Source: Veillonellaceae bacterium SB90
Lineage (GTDB): Bacteria > Bacillota > Negativicutes > Selenomonadales > Selenomonadaceae
Length of the DNA stretch: 48,733 bases
NCBI GenBank assembly: GCA_902364065.1
Contig: CABJCJ010000021.1
Span: forward strand, 1 to 48,733
Direction of reading: 5' to 3'
Made by a program: the position numbers and the translations under genes. Positions 22,853 through 30,660 of this stretch are shown one piece after another. Numbering within the stretch: position 1 is the first letter of the stretch; each line of letters begins with the position of its first letter. A model generated the notes under the pieces. The model was not told the DNA's origin. It worked only from the letters and a program-made list of their open reading frames with translations, and ran no database searches.

Positions 22853-22902
22853 AAAAATCCTGGCAGATATGGAATTTATTTCGTATCTGCTGGGATTTTT
22901 TT
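22853..22902 (+). terminator. copA terminator
   Basis: A 17-bp stem, 22853-22869 with 22884-22900, containing two G-T wobbles, ending in a run of seven T. Confidence 0.88.
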
Positions 22903-23046
22903 CTTATCGAACGCGCCGTAAAACCCCACCCTTTAGGACTGGGGATATAAGGCGCGTCCGCCGAATTTGCGTAAGCAATTGAAGGCGGACAACTTTTTCC
23001 TCCTTAATTGTTGTATTAACTACTAAAGTATAGTATAATACAAATA

Positions 23047-23281
23047 TGAACAGAGTATATCATTCAAACCGTAACATCGTATATTCCTGTAAATAATTCA
23101 CAAAGCGGTGAAGACAATCAAGGGCAAAACGTCGAGGATACTAAGACAGGAATTTCATTGGCTGACAACGAAACTGCCGACACTTTGGACAAATTCCTAT
23201 TTCTGCTCGACGGTTGGCGGTGCGCCGCTTGGAATCGTCAAGCAGTATATCGAGAACCAAAAGACGTCGCAAAGGAAGTGA
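23047..23281 (+). pseudogene. tnpA: Remnant of Y1 (HUH) transposase TnpA
   Basis: The first 16 codons (23047-23094) encode MNRVYHSNRNIVYSCK, the standard N-terminus of IS200/IS605 TnpA, followed at once by TAA. From about 23096, in another frame, comes the C-terminal part of the same protein: VKTIKGKTSRILRQEF, then TLWTNSYF, TVGGAPLGIVKQYIENQK and a stop at 23279-23281. The middle, about 70 residues holding the HUH metal-binding motif, is missing. The catalytic Tyr region (KQYIENQ) is still present. The element can no longer move by itself. Confidence 0.85.
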
Positions 23282-23286
23282 GGAAA

Positions 23287-24411
23287 ATGGAAACGCACAC
23301 GCTCGGCTATAAGTTCTGCATCTATCCGAACAGGACGCAGGAAAACCTCATCAATCGCACGCTGGGCTGTGCACGTTTCGTATTCAACCACTTCCTCGCG
23401 GTGCGTCGCGACGAATGGAAAGCGAATCACAATTCGCTGACTTACGTCAAGACAAGCAAATTGCTCACTGACCTCAAGAAGCGCGAGGAAACTGCATGGC
23501 TGTCTGAGGTTGACAGCATGGCGTTGCAGGAAGCTCTGCGTGATCTTGACCATGCCTATGAGAATTTCTTTGCAAAGCGGGCAAGATACCCACGCTTCAA
23601 ATCAAAGCGCAGCCACAGCCAGTCTTACCGGATGCGCAATCAGAGTGGTGGCATCCGTATCGAAGGCAATCGGATTAGGCTGCCGAAGGTCGGCTTTGTG
23701 AAAATCAAGCAGAGTCGGAAGTTTGGAGGCAGGATTCTGAATGCCACGGTCCGCCGTGCGGCATCAGGGAAATACTTCATTTCCCTTTGCGTTGAAACGG
23801 AAAAAGAATCCTTGCTCCGTCCGAACGGTGGTAAGCAGATTGGTATCGACGTAGGGTTAAGGGCATTCTGCTCGGACAGCGACGGCAACGTGACGCAATC
23901 CCCACACCCGCTGAAGAAGCTCAAACGCAAGCTCTGCCGAGAGCAGCGCCGCCTTTCCCGCAAGTTGCCGAAGTCCATGAACCGAGACAAGACGCGTGTT
24001 CGTGTTGCTCGTGTGTATGAACGCATCGCAAACATCCGCAGGGATTTCCTGCACAAGTTGTCCACACGGCTTACCCGTGAAAACCAAACGGTTGCCGTGG
24101 AACATCTGAATATCAAGGGGATGCTGCGAAATCACAGACTCGCGAAGTCCATTTCCGATGCAAGTTGGAGCGAGTTCTTCCGCCAGCTCACATACAAGGC
24201 GGAACTGCACGGTGGCGAACTGCTCAAAGTCGATACGTTCTACCCGTCGAGTCAGACATGCTCTGCTTGTGGCTATCAGAACCCACTGACAAAGGATTTG
24301 AGTGTTCGCGAATGGGATTGCCCGAAGTGTGGAATGCATCACGACAGAGATGTGAATGCTGCAAAGAACATCCTGTGCAAGGCTTTGGAAGATAAATCCA
24401 CAGTGGCATAA
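23287..24411 (+). CDS. tnpB: TnpB RNA-guided nuclease, apparently intact
   Basis: A 374-residue TnpB/OrfB protein. N-terminal segment YKFCIYPNRTQENLINRTLGCARFVFNHFL, central RuvC-I motif IGIDVGLRAF, RuvC-II Glu in VAVEHLNIKGM, zinc ribbon CSACGY...CPKCGM and RuvC-III motif HDRDVNAAKN are all present, so the DED nuclease triad is kept. Family members cut DNA next to a short TAM, guided by RNA from the element's right end, which helps the element persist. The start at ATG 23287 follows AGGAAGTGAGG; the upstream tnpA remnant ends six bases earlier. It is only distantly similar to the broken TnpB at the left of the window. Confidence 0.93.
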   Translation: METHTLGYKFCIYPNRTQENLINRTLGCARFVFNHFLAVRRDEWKANHNSLTYVKTSKLLTDLKKREETAWLSEVDSMALQEALRDLDHAYENFFAKRARYPRFKSKRSHSQSYRMRNQSGGIRIEGNRIRLPKVGFVKIKQSRKFGGRILNATVRRAASGKYFISLCVETEKESLLRPNGGKQIGIDVGLRAFCSDSDGNVTQSPHPLKKLKRKLCREQRRLSRKLPKSMNRDKTRVRVARVYERIANIRRDFLHKLSTRLTRENQTVAVEHLNIKGMLRNHRLAKSISDASWSEFFRQLTYKAELHGGELLKVDTFYPSSQTCSACGYQNPLTKDLSVREWDCPKCGMHHDRDVNAAKNILCKALEDKSTVA

Positions 24412-24544
24412 ACTGGAATAAAGTGTACCGTGGGGCACACGGGAATTCACGCTTGGGGAAATCGTGTAAGACGCCAATTCTTCGGAGGCGGCGCAGTGGT
24501 TGTCGAACCAAGAATCCCCTGCCTTCAGGCACGGGGAGTGTCAA
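24395..24544 (+). ncRNA. Predicted omega (reRNA) guide scaffold
   Basis: In this family the guide RNA comes from the tnpB 3' end and the right end, with its 3' guide just beyond the element. Here the right-end hairpin and TCAA end at 24544, so the guide would begin at 24545 (TAAGCTTCCTTG...). Assigned by position and family knowledge; no transcript evidence. Confidence 0.4.
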
Positions 24545-24615
24545 TAAGCTTCCTTGTTTCCTCAGGCTGTTCTTGCGATTGGAAGGAATCCGCAGGGCTG
24601 TGGCGATAGTATGTT

Positions 24616-24644
24616 TTGCTTCCTTTTTTCAATGTTGATATAAT
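24616..24644 (+). promoter_or_regulatory. levR promoter
   Basis: TTGCTT (24616-24621), 17-base spacer, TATAAT (24639-24644). The ribosome site CGGAGG precedes the ATG at 24675. It lies downstream of the IS right end. Confidence 0.75.
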
Positions 24645-24674
24645 GGAAGTATCTCACTGATCGGAGGCGAGCAG

Positions 24675-27473
24675 ATGAAGCGTGAGGAACGGATTTACGA
24701 ATACATCCAGACACAGTCGCAGAATATGGCCGGGGACGACTTCAAGGGGCGCGTGGGGTTTGATGCCCAGGAAATCGCATCGGCGCTCGACATCCTGCGC
24801 AACAATGTCTCGAAGGAACTCAATTCCCTCTACCGTCAGGGCATGATCGTCAAGTTCCTCGGGCGTCCTGTGCGCTATTTTGATAAAGGGGAGCTCGAAA
24901 GCCGTCTCGGCGTGCAGCTCGGAGAGGGGCCCTTCCAGTTTGAGTCGGTCGAGGCAATCGCGCCATCGGACGAGGCGAAGCCGGTCAACCCCTTTGTGCG
25001 TCTCATCGGTGCAGACCGCAGCCTCAGGAAGCAGGTCGAGCAGGCCAAGGCAGCCATCCTCTATCCGCCGGATGGCCTGCACACGCTGATTGTCGGCCAG
25101 ACGGGCGTCGGCAAGACCCTCTTTGCGCACCTGATGTTCGAATACGGCAAGGTCATGCATCGCTTTGCTGAGGATGCGCCGTTCGTCACGTTCAACTGTG
25201 CCGATTACTACAACAACTCGCAGCTTTTGATCTCACACATCTTCGGCCATATGAAGGGCGCGTTCACCGGTGCCGATACGGCCAAGGCCGGCCTTGTCGA
25301 GGAGGCGGACGGCGGCGTGCTCTTCCTCGACGAGATCCATCGCCTGCCGCCCGAAGGCCAGGAGATGATCTTCTACTTCATGGACACGGGCACCTTCAAC
25401 CGCCTCGGCGAGACGACGCGCAGCCGCCACGCGAAAGTCCTGATCATCGGCGCGACGACGGAAGACCCCAATTCTGCGCTGACCAAGACGTTCGTGCGCC
25501 GCATTCCGAACATCATCCGGATTCACCCGCTCTCAGAGCGCACACTCGATGAAAAGCTCGATATTATTCGGCTGATGTTCCAGGATGAAGCGCAGCGCGT
25601 CAAGAAGCCCATCCGCGTCGGCGTCGAATCCGTCAAGGCGCTTGTCGGCAGCATCGGCAACGGCAATGTGGGCCAGCTCAAATCGAACATCAAGCTGCTC
25701 TGCGCGCAGGCCTTCCTCAACGGCATCGACAACCCGAAATGCATGGAGGTGGATTTCAAGATCCTGCCGACGCAGCTCAAGGAGGGCCTCCTGACGCTCT
25801 CGGCCAACCGCCAGGCCTTGATGGAACTGACGAAACGGCTTGGCGGCGAACAATTCCTCGTCATCCTGCCGCCGGGGCGCAAGCTTCAGCTCGAGGACGA
25901 CGATGAAGCGCGGGAACCCTTCAATCTTTACCAGGTCGTCGAGGACAAGGTCGATCTGCTCAAGGAGGAGGGCATCAGCAGCGACCTCATCAAGCAGATC
26001 GTGGCCACGGACGTCAACGTTTACGTCAAGAATCTCTACAATAAGAAGAACTCCGTCAACATGACGACGCGGGAACGCCTGCTGAAGATCGTTGATGCTT
26101 CGCTCGTGGACTTCTCGGAGCAGATTTCGCTCTATGTGCAGAAGCGCATGAACCGAAGTTACCGGGATCGATTTCTCTATGCGTTCAGCCTGCATCTTTC
26201 CGCCTTCCTCAAGCGCGTCAAAGCCAAGGAAACCATCCCGTACACGGAGATTGAAGGTGCGGTGCCGCAGAATTCCCTGTGTCTGGCCGTGGCGATGGAG
26301 ATCGGTGGCCTCATCGAGCAGCACTATCACATCAAGGTGCCGCGCGTCGAAATCGAATACATCGCGCTGCTGCTCGAATCAGCCGAAGACGATGACCTCG
26401 AGGACAAGATCGTCATCCTCGTGCTGGCGCACGGCAAAGGCACGGCCAGCTCGATGCTCGAGGTCGCCCAGCGCCTCTTCGGCAATACCGACAACAGCAC
26501 GCTGGCCGTCGATATGCCGCTCGACGTCAATCCGCAGGAGGTTCTCGACAAGATCACGGCCATGCTGCGTGCCGTGCGCTGCCAGAAGGGCATCCTGATC
26601 CTCGCGGACATGGGCTCGCTCTGCAACTTCGGCCCGCTGCTCTCCGAACGCCTCAAGGTTCCCGTGCGCACGATCGACATGGTGTCGACGCCGCTGATCC
26701 TCGAGGCTCTGCGCAAGGTGGATGTCGCGGGCATGGATCTTGATACGGTCTATGATTCGCTGCGCAGCTTCCACGGCTATGAAGCTGTCGACATGGCCGA
26801 AGGAGAACGGCTGGCCGAACAGGCTCACGAAGTCATCGTGACCATCTGCTCGACGGGGCAGGGAACGGCGCTGAAACTCAAGGCCCTCGTCAAGGATATC
26901 CTGCGTCAGGCCGGCTGCGTCATGGAAGTCATTCCCGTAGGTCTCGTCAACCTCGAGGAGCGTCTGGCGGAAATCGCTGAAGACCATCGCATCGTGGCGG
27001 CCGTTGGCATGAAGAAGCCGAAGATGCGCATTCCCTTCATCCCGCTCGAGCAGCTCATCGACGGCGAAGGCGAAGCCATCCTGCGCGAGCTCGTCACGGG
27101 CCGCCGCCATACGATTCCTTCACCGGAAAACCGCAGCCCCGTCGTCAAGAAACTCTGCGAGGAATCCCTGCAGAAATTCCTGACGTATCTCAACCCCGCC
27201 AAGGTCCTGCCGTTGCTGCTCTCCTTTGACCAGCGGCTGGAGGAACGCCTGCAGAAGAAACTGCCGAACCCAATGCGCATCCGCCTGCTCGTTCACTGCG
27301 GCTGCGCGCTTGAACGCATTGTCACGCGCAGTTCCCTGACGTATACGGCCGACCGCAGCGAGCTTCCCATCGAAAAAATGGCCGCACTGCAGGCCGCGGC
27401 AAAAGTCTTTGAGGAAAGCCTGCAGCTGCATGTCCCTGAGGACGAACTCTGCTTTATGGCAGAAATGATCTGA
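24675..27473 (+). CDS. levR: LevR-type sigma-54-dependent PTS regulator
   Basis: A 932-residue enhancer-binding activator. Order: N-terminal winged HTH (about 1-80); AAA+ domain (about 105-340) with Walker A GQTGVGKT, the sigma-54 contact loop GAFTGAD and Walker B VLFLDEIH; PRD1 (about 460-560); EIIA-Man-like domain (VLAHGKGTASSM, near 580); EIIB-Gat-like domain (ICSTGQGTALK, near 720); and PRD2 (about 835-932). Members are tuned by PTS phosphorylation on the PRDs and drive mannose-family PTS operons. The operon it should control starts 298 bases downstream behind a -24/-12 promoter, and rpoN is also in this window. Confidence 0.95.
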   Translation: MKREERIYEYIQTQSQNMAGDDFKGRVGFDAQEIASALDILRNNVSKELNSLYRQGMIVKFLGRPVRYFDKGELESRLGVQLGEGPFQFESVEAIAPSDEAKPVNPFVRLIGADRSLRKQVEQAKAAILYPPDGLHTLIVGQTGVGKTLFAHLMFEYGKVMHRFAEDAPFVTFNCADYYNNSQLLISHIFGHMKGAFTGADTAKAGLVEEADGGVLFLDEIHRLPPEGQEMIFYFMDTGTFNRLGETTRSRHAKVLIIGATTEDPNSALTKTFVRRIPNIIRIHPLSERTLDEKLDIIRLMFQDEAQRVKKPIRVGVESVKALVGSIGNGNVGQLKSNIKLLCAQAFLNGIDNPKCMEVDFKILPTQLKEGLLTLSANRQALMELTKRLGGEQFLVILPPGRKLQLEDDDEAREPFNLYQVVEDKVDLLKEEGISSDLIKQIVATDVNVYVKNLYNKKNSVNMTTRERLLKIVDASLVDFSEQISLYVQKRMNRSYRDRFLYAFSLHLSAFLKRVKAKETIPYTEIEGAVPQNSLCLAVAMEIGGLIEQHYHIKVPRVEIEYIALLLESAEDDDLEDKIVILVLAHGKGTASSMLEVAQRLFGNTDNSTLAVDMPLDVNPQEVLDKITAMLRAVRCQKGILILADMGSLCNFGPLLSERLKVPVRTIDMVSTPLILEALRKVDVAGMDLDTVYDSLRSFHGYEAVDMAEGERLAEQAHEVIVTICSTGQGTALKLKALVKDILRQAGCVMEVIPVGLVNLEERLAEIAEDHRIVAAVGMKKPKMRIPFIPLEQLIDGEGEAILRELVTGRRHTIPSPENRSPVVKKLCEESLQKFLTYLNPAKVLPLLLSFDQRLEERLQKKLPNPMRIRLLVHCGCALERIVTRSSLTYTADRSELPIEKMAALQAAAKVFEESLQLHVPEDELCFMAEMI

Positions 27474-27488
27474 CTTTTGATACACTGA

Positions 27489-27528
27489 ATACGCTATCGC
27501 TTGGATGTGCGCGATAGTGTATTTTTTT
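27489..27528 (+). terminator. levR terminator
   Basis: ATACGCTATCG (27489-27499) pairs with CGATAGTGTAT (27512-27522) with one wobble, followed by a T-run. Confidence 0.85.
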
Positions 27529-27541
27529 CGCATAAACATCC

Positions 27542-27556
27542 TTGATACTGTATCAA
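27542..27556. promoter_or_regulatory. Candidate LevR upstream activating site
   Basis: TTGATA-CTG-TATCAA is a perfect inverted repeat about 150 bp upstream of the -24/-12 promoter. The half TTGATAC also occurs at 27477-27483 and 27668-27674. Function as an enhancer is inference. Confidence 0.5.
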
Positions 27557-27681
27557 AACGCGTAGAAAATAATAGAAAAGAGTATTATTTGAACAGTAAT
27601 AGTATTGTTTTATCTGTATCGAAAGCAAAAAGTTACGAAATCAGGCCGTTCGAGAATATCAGAAATCTTGATACACAAAGT

Positions 27682-27697
27682 TGGTATGAATCTTGCA
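27682..27697 (+). promoter_or_regulatory. Sigma-54 (-24/-12) promoter of the mannose-PTS operon
   Basis: TGGTATGAATCTTGCA: the GG (27683-27684) and GC (27695-27696) are exactly 12 bases apart, matching the TGGCAC-N5-TTGCA consensus. The start of transcription would be near 27708. Confidence 0.85.
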
Positions 27698-27770
27698 ATA
27701 TAAAAGGGCGTGAGAACATAGCGTAAAATATTATGAAATCATTCGAGGTCATTCAAGGAGGTAATGTTGG

Positions 27771-28205
27771 ATGTTTGCTATTCTTGTTGGCACGCATGGC
27801 CGTTTTTCCGAGGAACTTGTCAAATCCTGTGAGATGATTTGCGGTGAGCAGAAAAATGTTCGCGCCGTAACGCTCGTCCCGGGTGAAGGACCAGATGACG
27901 TGGTCAAGAAGTACGAGGCTGCGATCAAGGAACTGGACTGCACGGATGGCGTGCTGTTCCTCAACGACTTGTTCGGCGGCAGCCCGTACAACGCCGCCTG
28001 CCGTCTCGTCATCAGCAATGAATCGTACGGCATCGTGACGGGTGTCAACCTGCCGATGCTCATCGAGATGTGCAGTCTTCAGATGATGGATGATAAATCC
28101 CTTACGATCCAGGATATCATGGCAAAAGCCGTGGAAGCGGGCAAGAGCGGCCTGCAGGTATTCCATGCGAGTCAGATCGCAGAAGATGAGGAGGATGATT
28201 TATAA
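27771..28205 (+). CDS. PTS mannose-family EIIA (LevD/ManX-like)
   Basis: A 144-residue cytosolic EIIA of the mannose/fructose/sorbose PTS family. The phosphorylated His is His9 in ILVGTHGRFSEEL; the segment VLFLNDLFGGSPYNAA is typical. It is not fused to EIIB, as in LevD systems. AAGGAGG precedes the ATG. Its stop overlaps the next start by one base (TAATG), suggesting coupled translation. It is the first gene after the sigma-54 promoter. Confidence 0.94.
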   Translation: MFAILVGTHGRFSEELVKSCEMICGEQKNVRAVTLVPGEGPDDVVKKYEAAIKELDCTDGVLFLNDLFGGSPYNAACRLVISNESYGIVTGVNLPMLIEMCSLQMMDDKSLTIQDIMAKAVEAGKSGLQVFHASQIAEDEEDDL

Positions 28206-28687
28206 TGAAAATCGTATTGGCAAGAATTGATGACCGCCTGATTCATGGCCAGGTCGCAACCGTGTGGTCGAAGGCAACGAACTGCCAGCGCATCATTGTC
28301 TGTGACGATGAAGTCGCCAAGGACAAGATCCGTTCGACGCTCCTGAAACAGGTTGCACCGGCTGGTATCAAGAGCCACGTTGTAGACCTCGCGAAGGCCG
28401 TGCGTGTCTACAACAATCCGAAGTATGAGAACGACCGCTGCCTGCTGCTCTTTACGAATCCGGCGAGTGTCCTGTACCTCATCGAGCACGGCGTGCCAAT
28501 CAAGAGTGTCAACATCGGCGGCATGAGCTTCCACGAGGGCAAGCATCAGATCACGAGCGCCGTATCGGTTGACGACAAAGACATTGCGGCATTCAAAAAG
28601 CTCAATGAAATGGGGATTGAGCTTGAGATCCGCAAGGTGGACTCCGATAAGAAAGTGATGATGATGGATGTGCTGAACAAGCAGTAA
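28205..28687 (+). CDS. PTS mannose-family EIIB (LevE-like)
   Basis: A 160-residue EIIB of the mannose/fructose/sorbose family. The active His is in LARIDDRLIHGQVATVW near the N-terminus, where phosphate is carried on His rather than Cys. It takes phosphate from the upstream EIIA and gives it to the sugar bound by EIIC/EIID. Second gene of the operon. Confidence 0.94.
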   Translation: MKIVLARIDDRLIHGQVATVWSKATNCQRIIVCDDEVAKDKIRSTLLKQVAPAGIKSHVVDLAKAVRVYNNPKYENDRCLLLFTNPASVLYLIEHGVPIKSVNIGGMSFHEGKHQITSAVSVDDKDIAAFKKLNEMGIELEIRKVDSDKKVMMMDVLNKQ

Positions 28688-28766
28688 TCCATTTCATAAA
28701 GGAAGTGAGCGGCTTTGGCCGCTCACATGGGGGGTTATGGAATAATTCACAATGGAGGGGATAATC

Positions 28767-29576
28767 ATGGAACTCAGTACAATTCAAGTGCTGCTCATTT
28801 TTATTTTTGGCACGATTGCCGGCATGGGATCCTGCCTCGATGAGCTGCAGACGCATCGCCCGCTTATTGCATGTACGATGACCGGCCTGATCTTAGGTGA
28901 TATCACAACAGGTATTATCATTGGTGGTACTCTTGAACTCATGGCTCTCGGCTGGATGAACATCGGCGCAGCGATTGCACCGGATGCGGCACTGGCTTCC
29001 GTCATTTCCACCATCCTGGTCGTCGCCGGCCATCAGGACGTGGCTACTGGTATCGGTATCGCCATGCCGCTCGCAGCTGCCGGCCAGGTCCTGGCAATTT
29101 TCTGTAAAACGATTTCCGTCGTATTTCAGCATCGTGCTGACCACTATGCAGAGCAGGGCGACCTGCGCGGCATCGACCTCTGCCACTACGGCGCACTGAT
29201 CCTTCAGGGCCTGCGCGTTGGCATCCCGGCTCTCATCGTCGCCGTTTCCGTCGGCACGGGCGCCGTACAGGCCATGCTCGACGCCATCCCGCCGGTCATC
29301 ACGGGCGGCCTGCAGGTCGCTGGCGGCTTCATCGTCGTCGTAGGTTATGCAATGGTCATCAACATGATGGGCGCAAAATACCTCATGCCGTTCTTCTTCC
29401 TTGGTTTCGTCGTTGCAGCTTTTACGACGTTCAACCTCGTTGCTCTCGGCGTTATCGGCCTCGTCCTCGCCATCGTCTATCTGCAGCTTAACCCGAAGTA
29501 TGCAGAGCTGGCCGCAGCACCCGCCGCCGCTTCCTCTTCGGATAAGGATGACGATTTGGACGACGAACTCGACTGA
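28767..29576 (+). CDS. PTS mannose-family EIIC permease
   Basis: A 269-residue membrane protein, the sugar-binding EIIC of mannose-family systems. Markers: MGSCLDELQTHRPL, GLILGDITTGIIIGGTLELMALGWMNIGAAIAPDAALASV. Several hydrophobic helices follow, and an acidic C-terminal tail (DKDDDLDDELD). The start is taken at ATG 28767, six bases after GGAGGGG; ATG 28752 lies inside the ribosome site. A 79-base gap separates it from EIIB. Confidence 0.94.
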   Translation: MELSTIQVLLIFIFGTIAGMGSCLDELQTHRPLIACTMTGLILGDITTGIIIGGTLELMALGWMNIGAAIAPDAALASVISTILVVAGHQDVATGIGIAMPLAAAGQVLAIFCKTISVVFQHRADHYAEQGDLRGIDLCHYGALILQGLRVGIPALIVAVSVGTGAVQAMLDAIPPVITGGLQVAGGFIVVVGYAMVINMMGAKYLMPFFFLGFVVAAFTTFNLVALGVIGLVLAIVYLQLNPKYAELAAAPAAASSSDKDDDLDDELD

Positions 29577-29597
29577 TTGGTGAGGAGGAAGATCATC

Positions 29598-30422
29598 ATG
29601 GAAAAGAAAATCACGAAAAACGATTTTTTCTGGACATTTATCCGTTCGAATTTCCTGCAGGGCTCCTGGAACATGGAACGCATGCAGGCCCTGGGCTTCT
29701 GCTTCGGCATGGTGCCAATCCTTAAACGCCTCTATACGGGCGATGAGCTCAAGCAGGCCATCAAGCGCCACCTCGAATTCTACAACACGCATCCATTCGT
29801 CACGGCTCCGATCATCGGCATCACGGCAGCCATGGAAGAGAAGCGCGCCAATGGTGCAGAAATCCCGGACAGCGTCATCAACGGCATCAAGGTCGGCATG
29901 ATGGGCCCACTGGCCGGCGTCGGCGACCCGATCTTCTGGGGCACGCTGCGCCCAATCACCGCAGCACTCGGCGCCTCGTTCGCCATCTCCGGCAGCATTC
30001 TCGGCCCGATCATCTTCTTCGTGCTCTTCAACGCCGTCCGCCTCTGGGTACGCTGGTACGGCATCAAATACGGCTATGCCAAAGGCACGGACATCGTCCA
30101 GGATGTCGCTGGCAACCGCCTGCAGAAACTCACGGAAGGTGCTTCCATCCTCGGCCTCTTCGTCATGGGCGCCCTGGTCAACAAGTGGACAAGCGTCAAC
30201 ATCCCGGTCGTCGTCTCGCAGATCACCAATGCCAAAGGTGAAGTCGTCACGACGACGGTACAGACCATCCTCGATCAGCTCATGCCAGGCCTCATCCCGC
30301 TGCTCATGACGTTTGCATGCATGGCACTGCTCAAACGCAAGGTCAACGCCATCTGGATCATCTTCGGCCTCTTCGCCATCGGCATCATCTTCTATGGCCT
30401 GGGCATCATGAACGTCAAGTAA
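29598..30422 (+). CDS. PTS mannose-family EIID permease
   Basis: A 274-residue EIID, the second membrane subunit unique to mannose-family PTS. Typical segments: FLQGSWNMERMQALGFCFGMVPILKRLY, FYNTHPFVTAPIIGITAAMEE and GPLAGVGDPIFWGTLRPI. The start is ATG 29598 after GAGGAGGAAG. Last gene of the LevD-E-F-G-like operon, followed by a terminator. Substrate (mannose, glucose, fructose, sorbose) is not determinable. Confidence 0.95.
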   Translation: MEKKITKNDFFWTFIRSNFLQGSWNMERMQALGFCFGMVPILKRLYTGDELKQAIKRHLEFYNTHPFVTAPIIGITAAMEEKRANGAEIPDSVINGIKVGMMGPLAGVGDPIFWGTLRPITAALGASFAISGSILGPIIFFVLFNAVRLWVRWYGIKYGYAKGTDIVQDVAGNRLQKLTEGASILGLFVMGALVNKWTSVNIPVVVSQITNAKGEVVTTTVQTILDQLMPGLIPLLMTFACMALLKRKVNAIWIIFGLFAIGIIFYGLGIMNVK

Positions 30423-30447
30423 TCCCATATCATACATCCAGGAAAGA

Positions 30448-30478
30448 GACTGCAGCCCCTGTGGCATGCAGTCCTTTT
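30448..30478 (+). terminator. Mannose-PTS operon terminator
   Basis: GACTGCA (30448-30454) pairs with TGCAGTC (30467-30473), followed by CTTTT. Confidence 0.7.
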
Positions 30479-30572
30479 CTGTTGTGGAGCGGCGCATCCG
30501 CCGCGTTTGGTGAAGAAAGCAGGAAGTCTGTATTTCAGCTTTGTGCTGACGGTTCTTCTTTTGCGGAAACCC

Positions 30573-30601
30573 TTTACTTTTGCTGATGAATTACGTAAAA
30601 T
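30573..30601 (+). promoter_or_regulatory. pfkA promoter
   Basis: TTTACT (30573-30578), 17-base spacer, TAAAAT (30596-30601). It has the same -35 hexamer as the pyk promoter. Confidence 0.65.
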
Positions 30602-30660
30602 AAAAAAAGAAATAGGAAACTATCAATTAAGTATTCTCGTGGAATAGGAGAGATGTTCCC

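Larger units (their letters stand above)
22912..24544 (+). mobile_element. IS200/IS605-family element (tnpA decayed, tnpB intact)
   Basis: The left end starts with nested inverted repeats: CGCGCC (22912-22917) with GGCGCG (22951-22956) enclosing CCCCA (22924-22928) and TGGGG (22940-22944). The right end has a hairpin CCCCTGCC (24516-24523) / GGCACGGGG (24528-24536), followed by AGTG and TCAA (24541-24544), the typical end of IS605-group elements, which carry subterminal hairpins instead of terminal inverted repeats. Inside are a remnant of tnpA and a full tnpB. It sits in the gap between copA and levR, apparently without harming either. The left boundary is approximate. Confidence 0.8.

Noticed and set aside
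27505..27726. 73-codon frame between levR and the PTS operon
   Set aside because: It covers the levR terminator, the candidate enhancer and the sigma-54 promoter.
28893..30497. 534-codon open frame on the minus strand over the mannose-PTS IIC/IID genes
   Set aside because: It mirrors the strong GC codon bias of the PTS genes and encodes a His/Asp/Arg-rich sequence with no family features.
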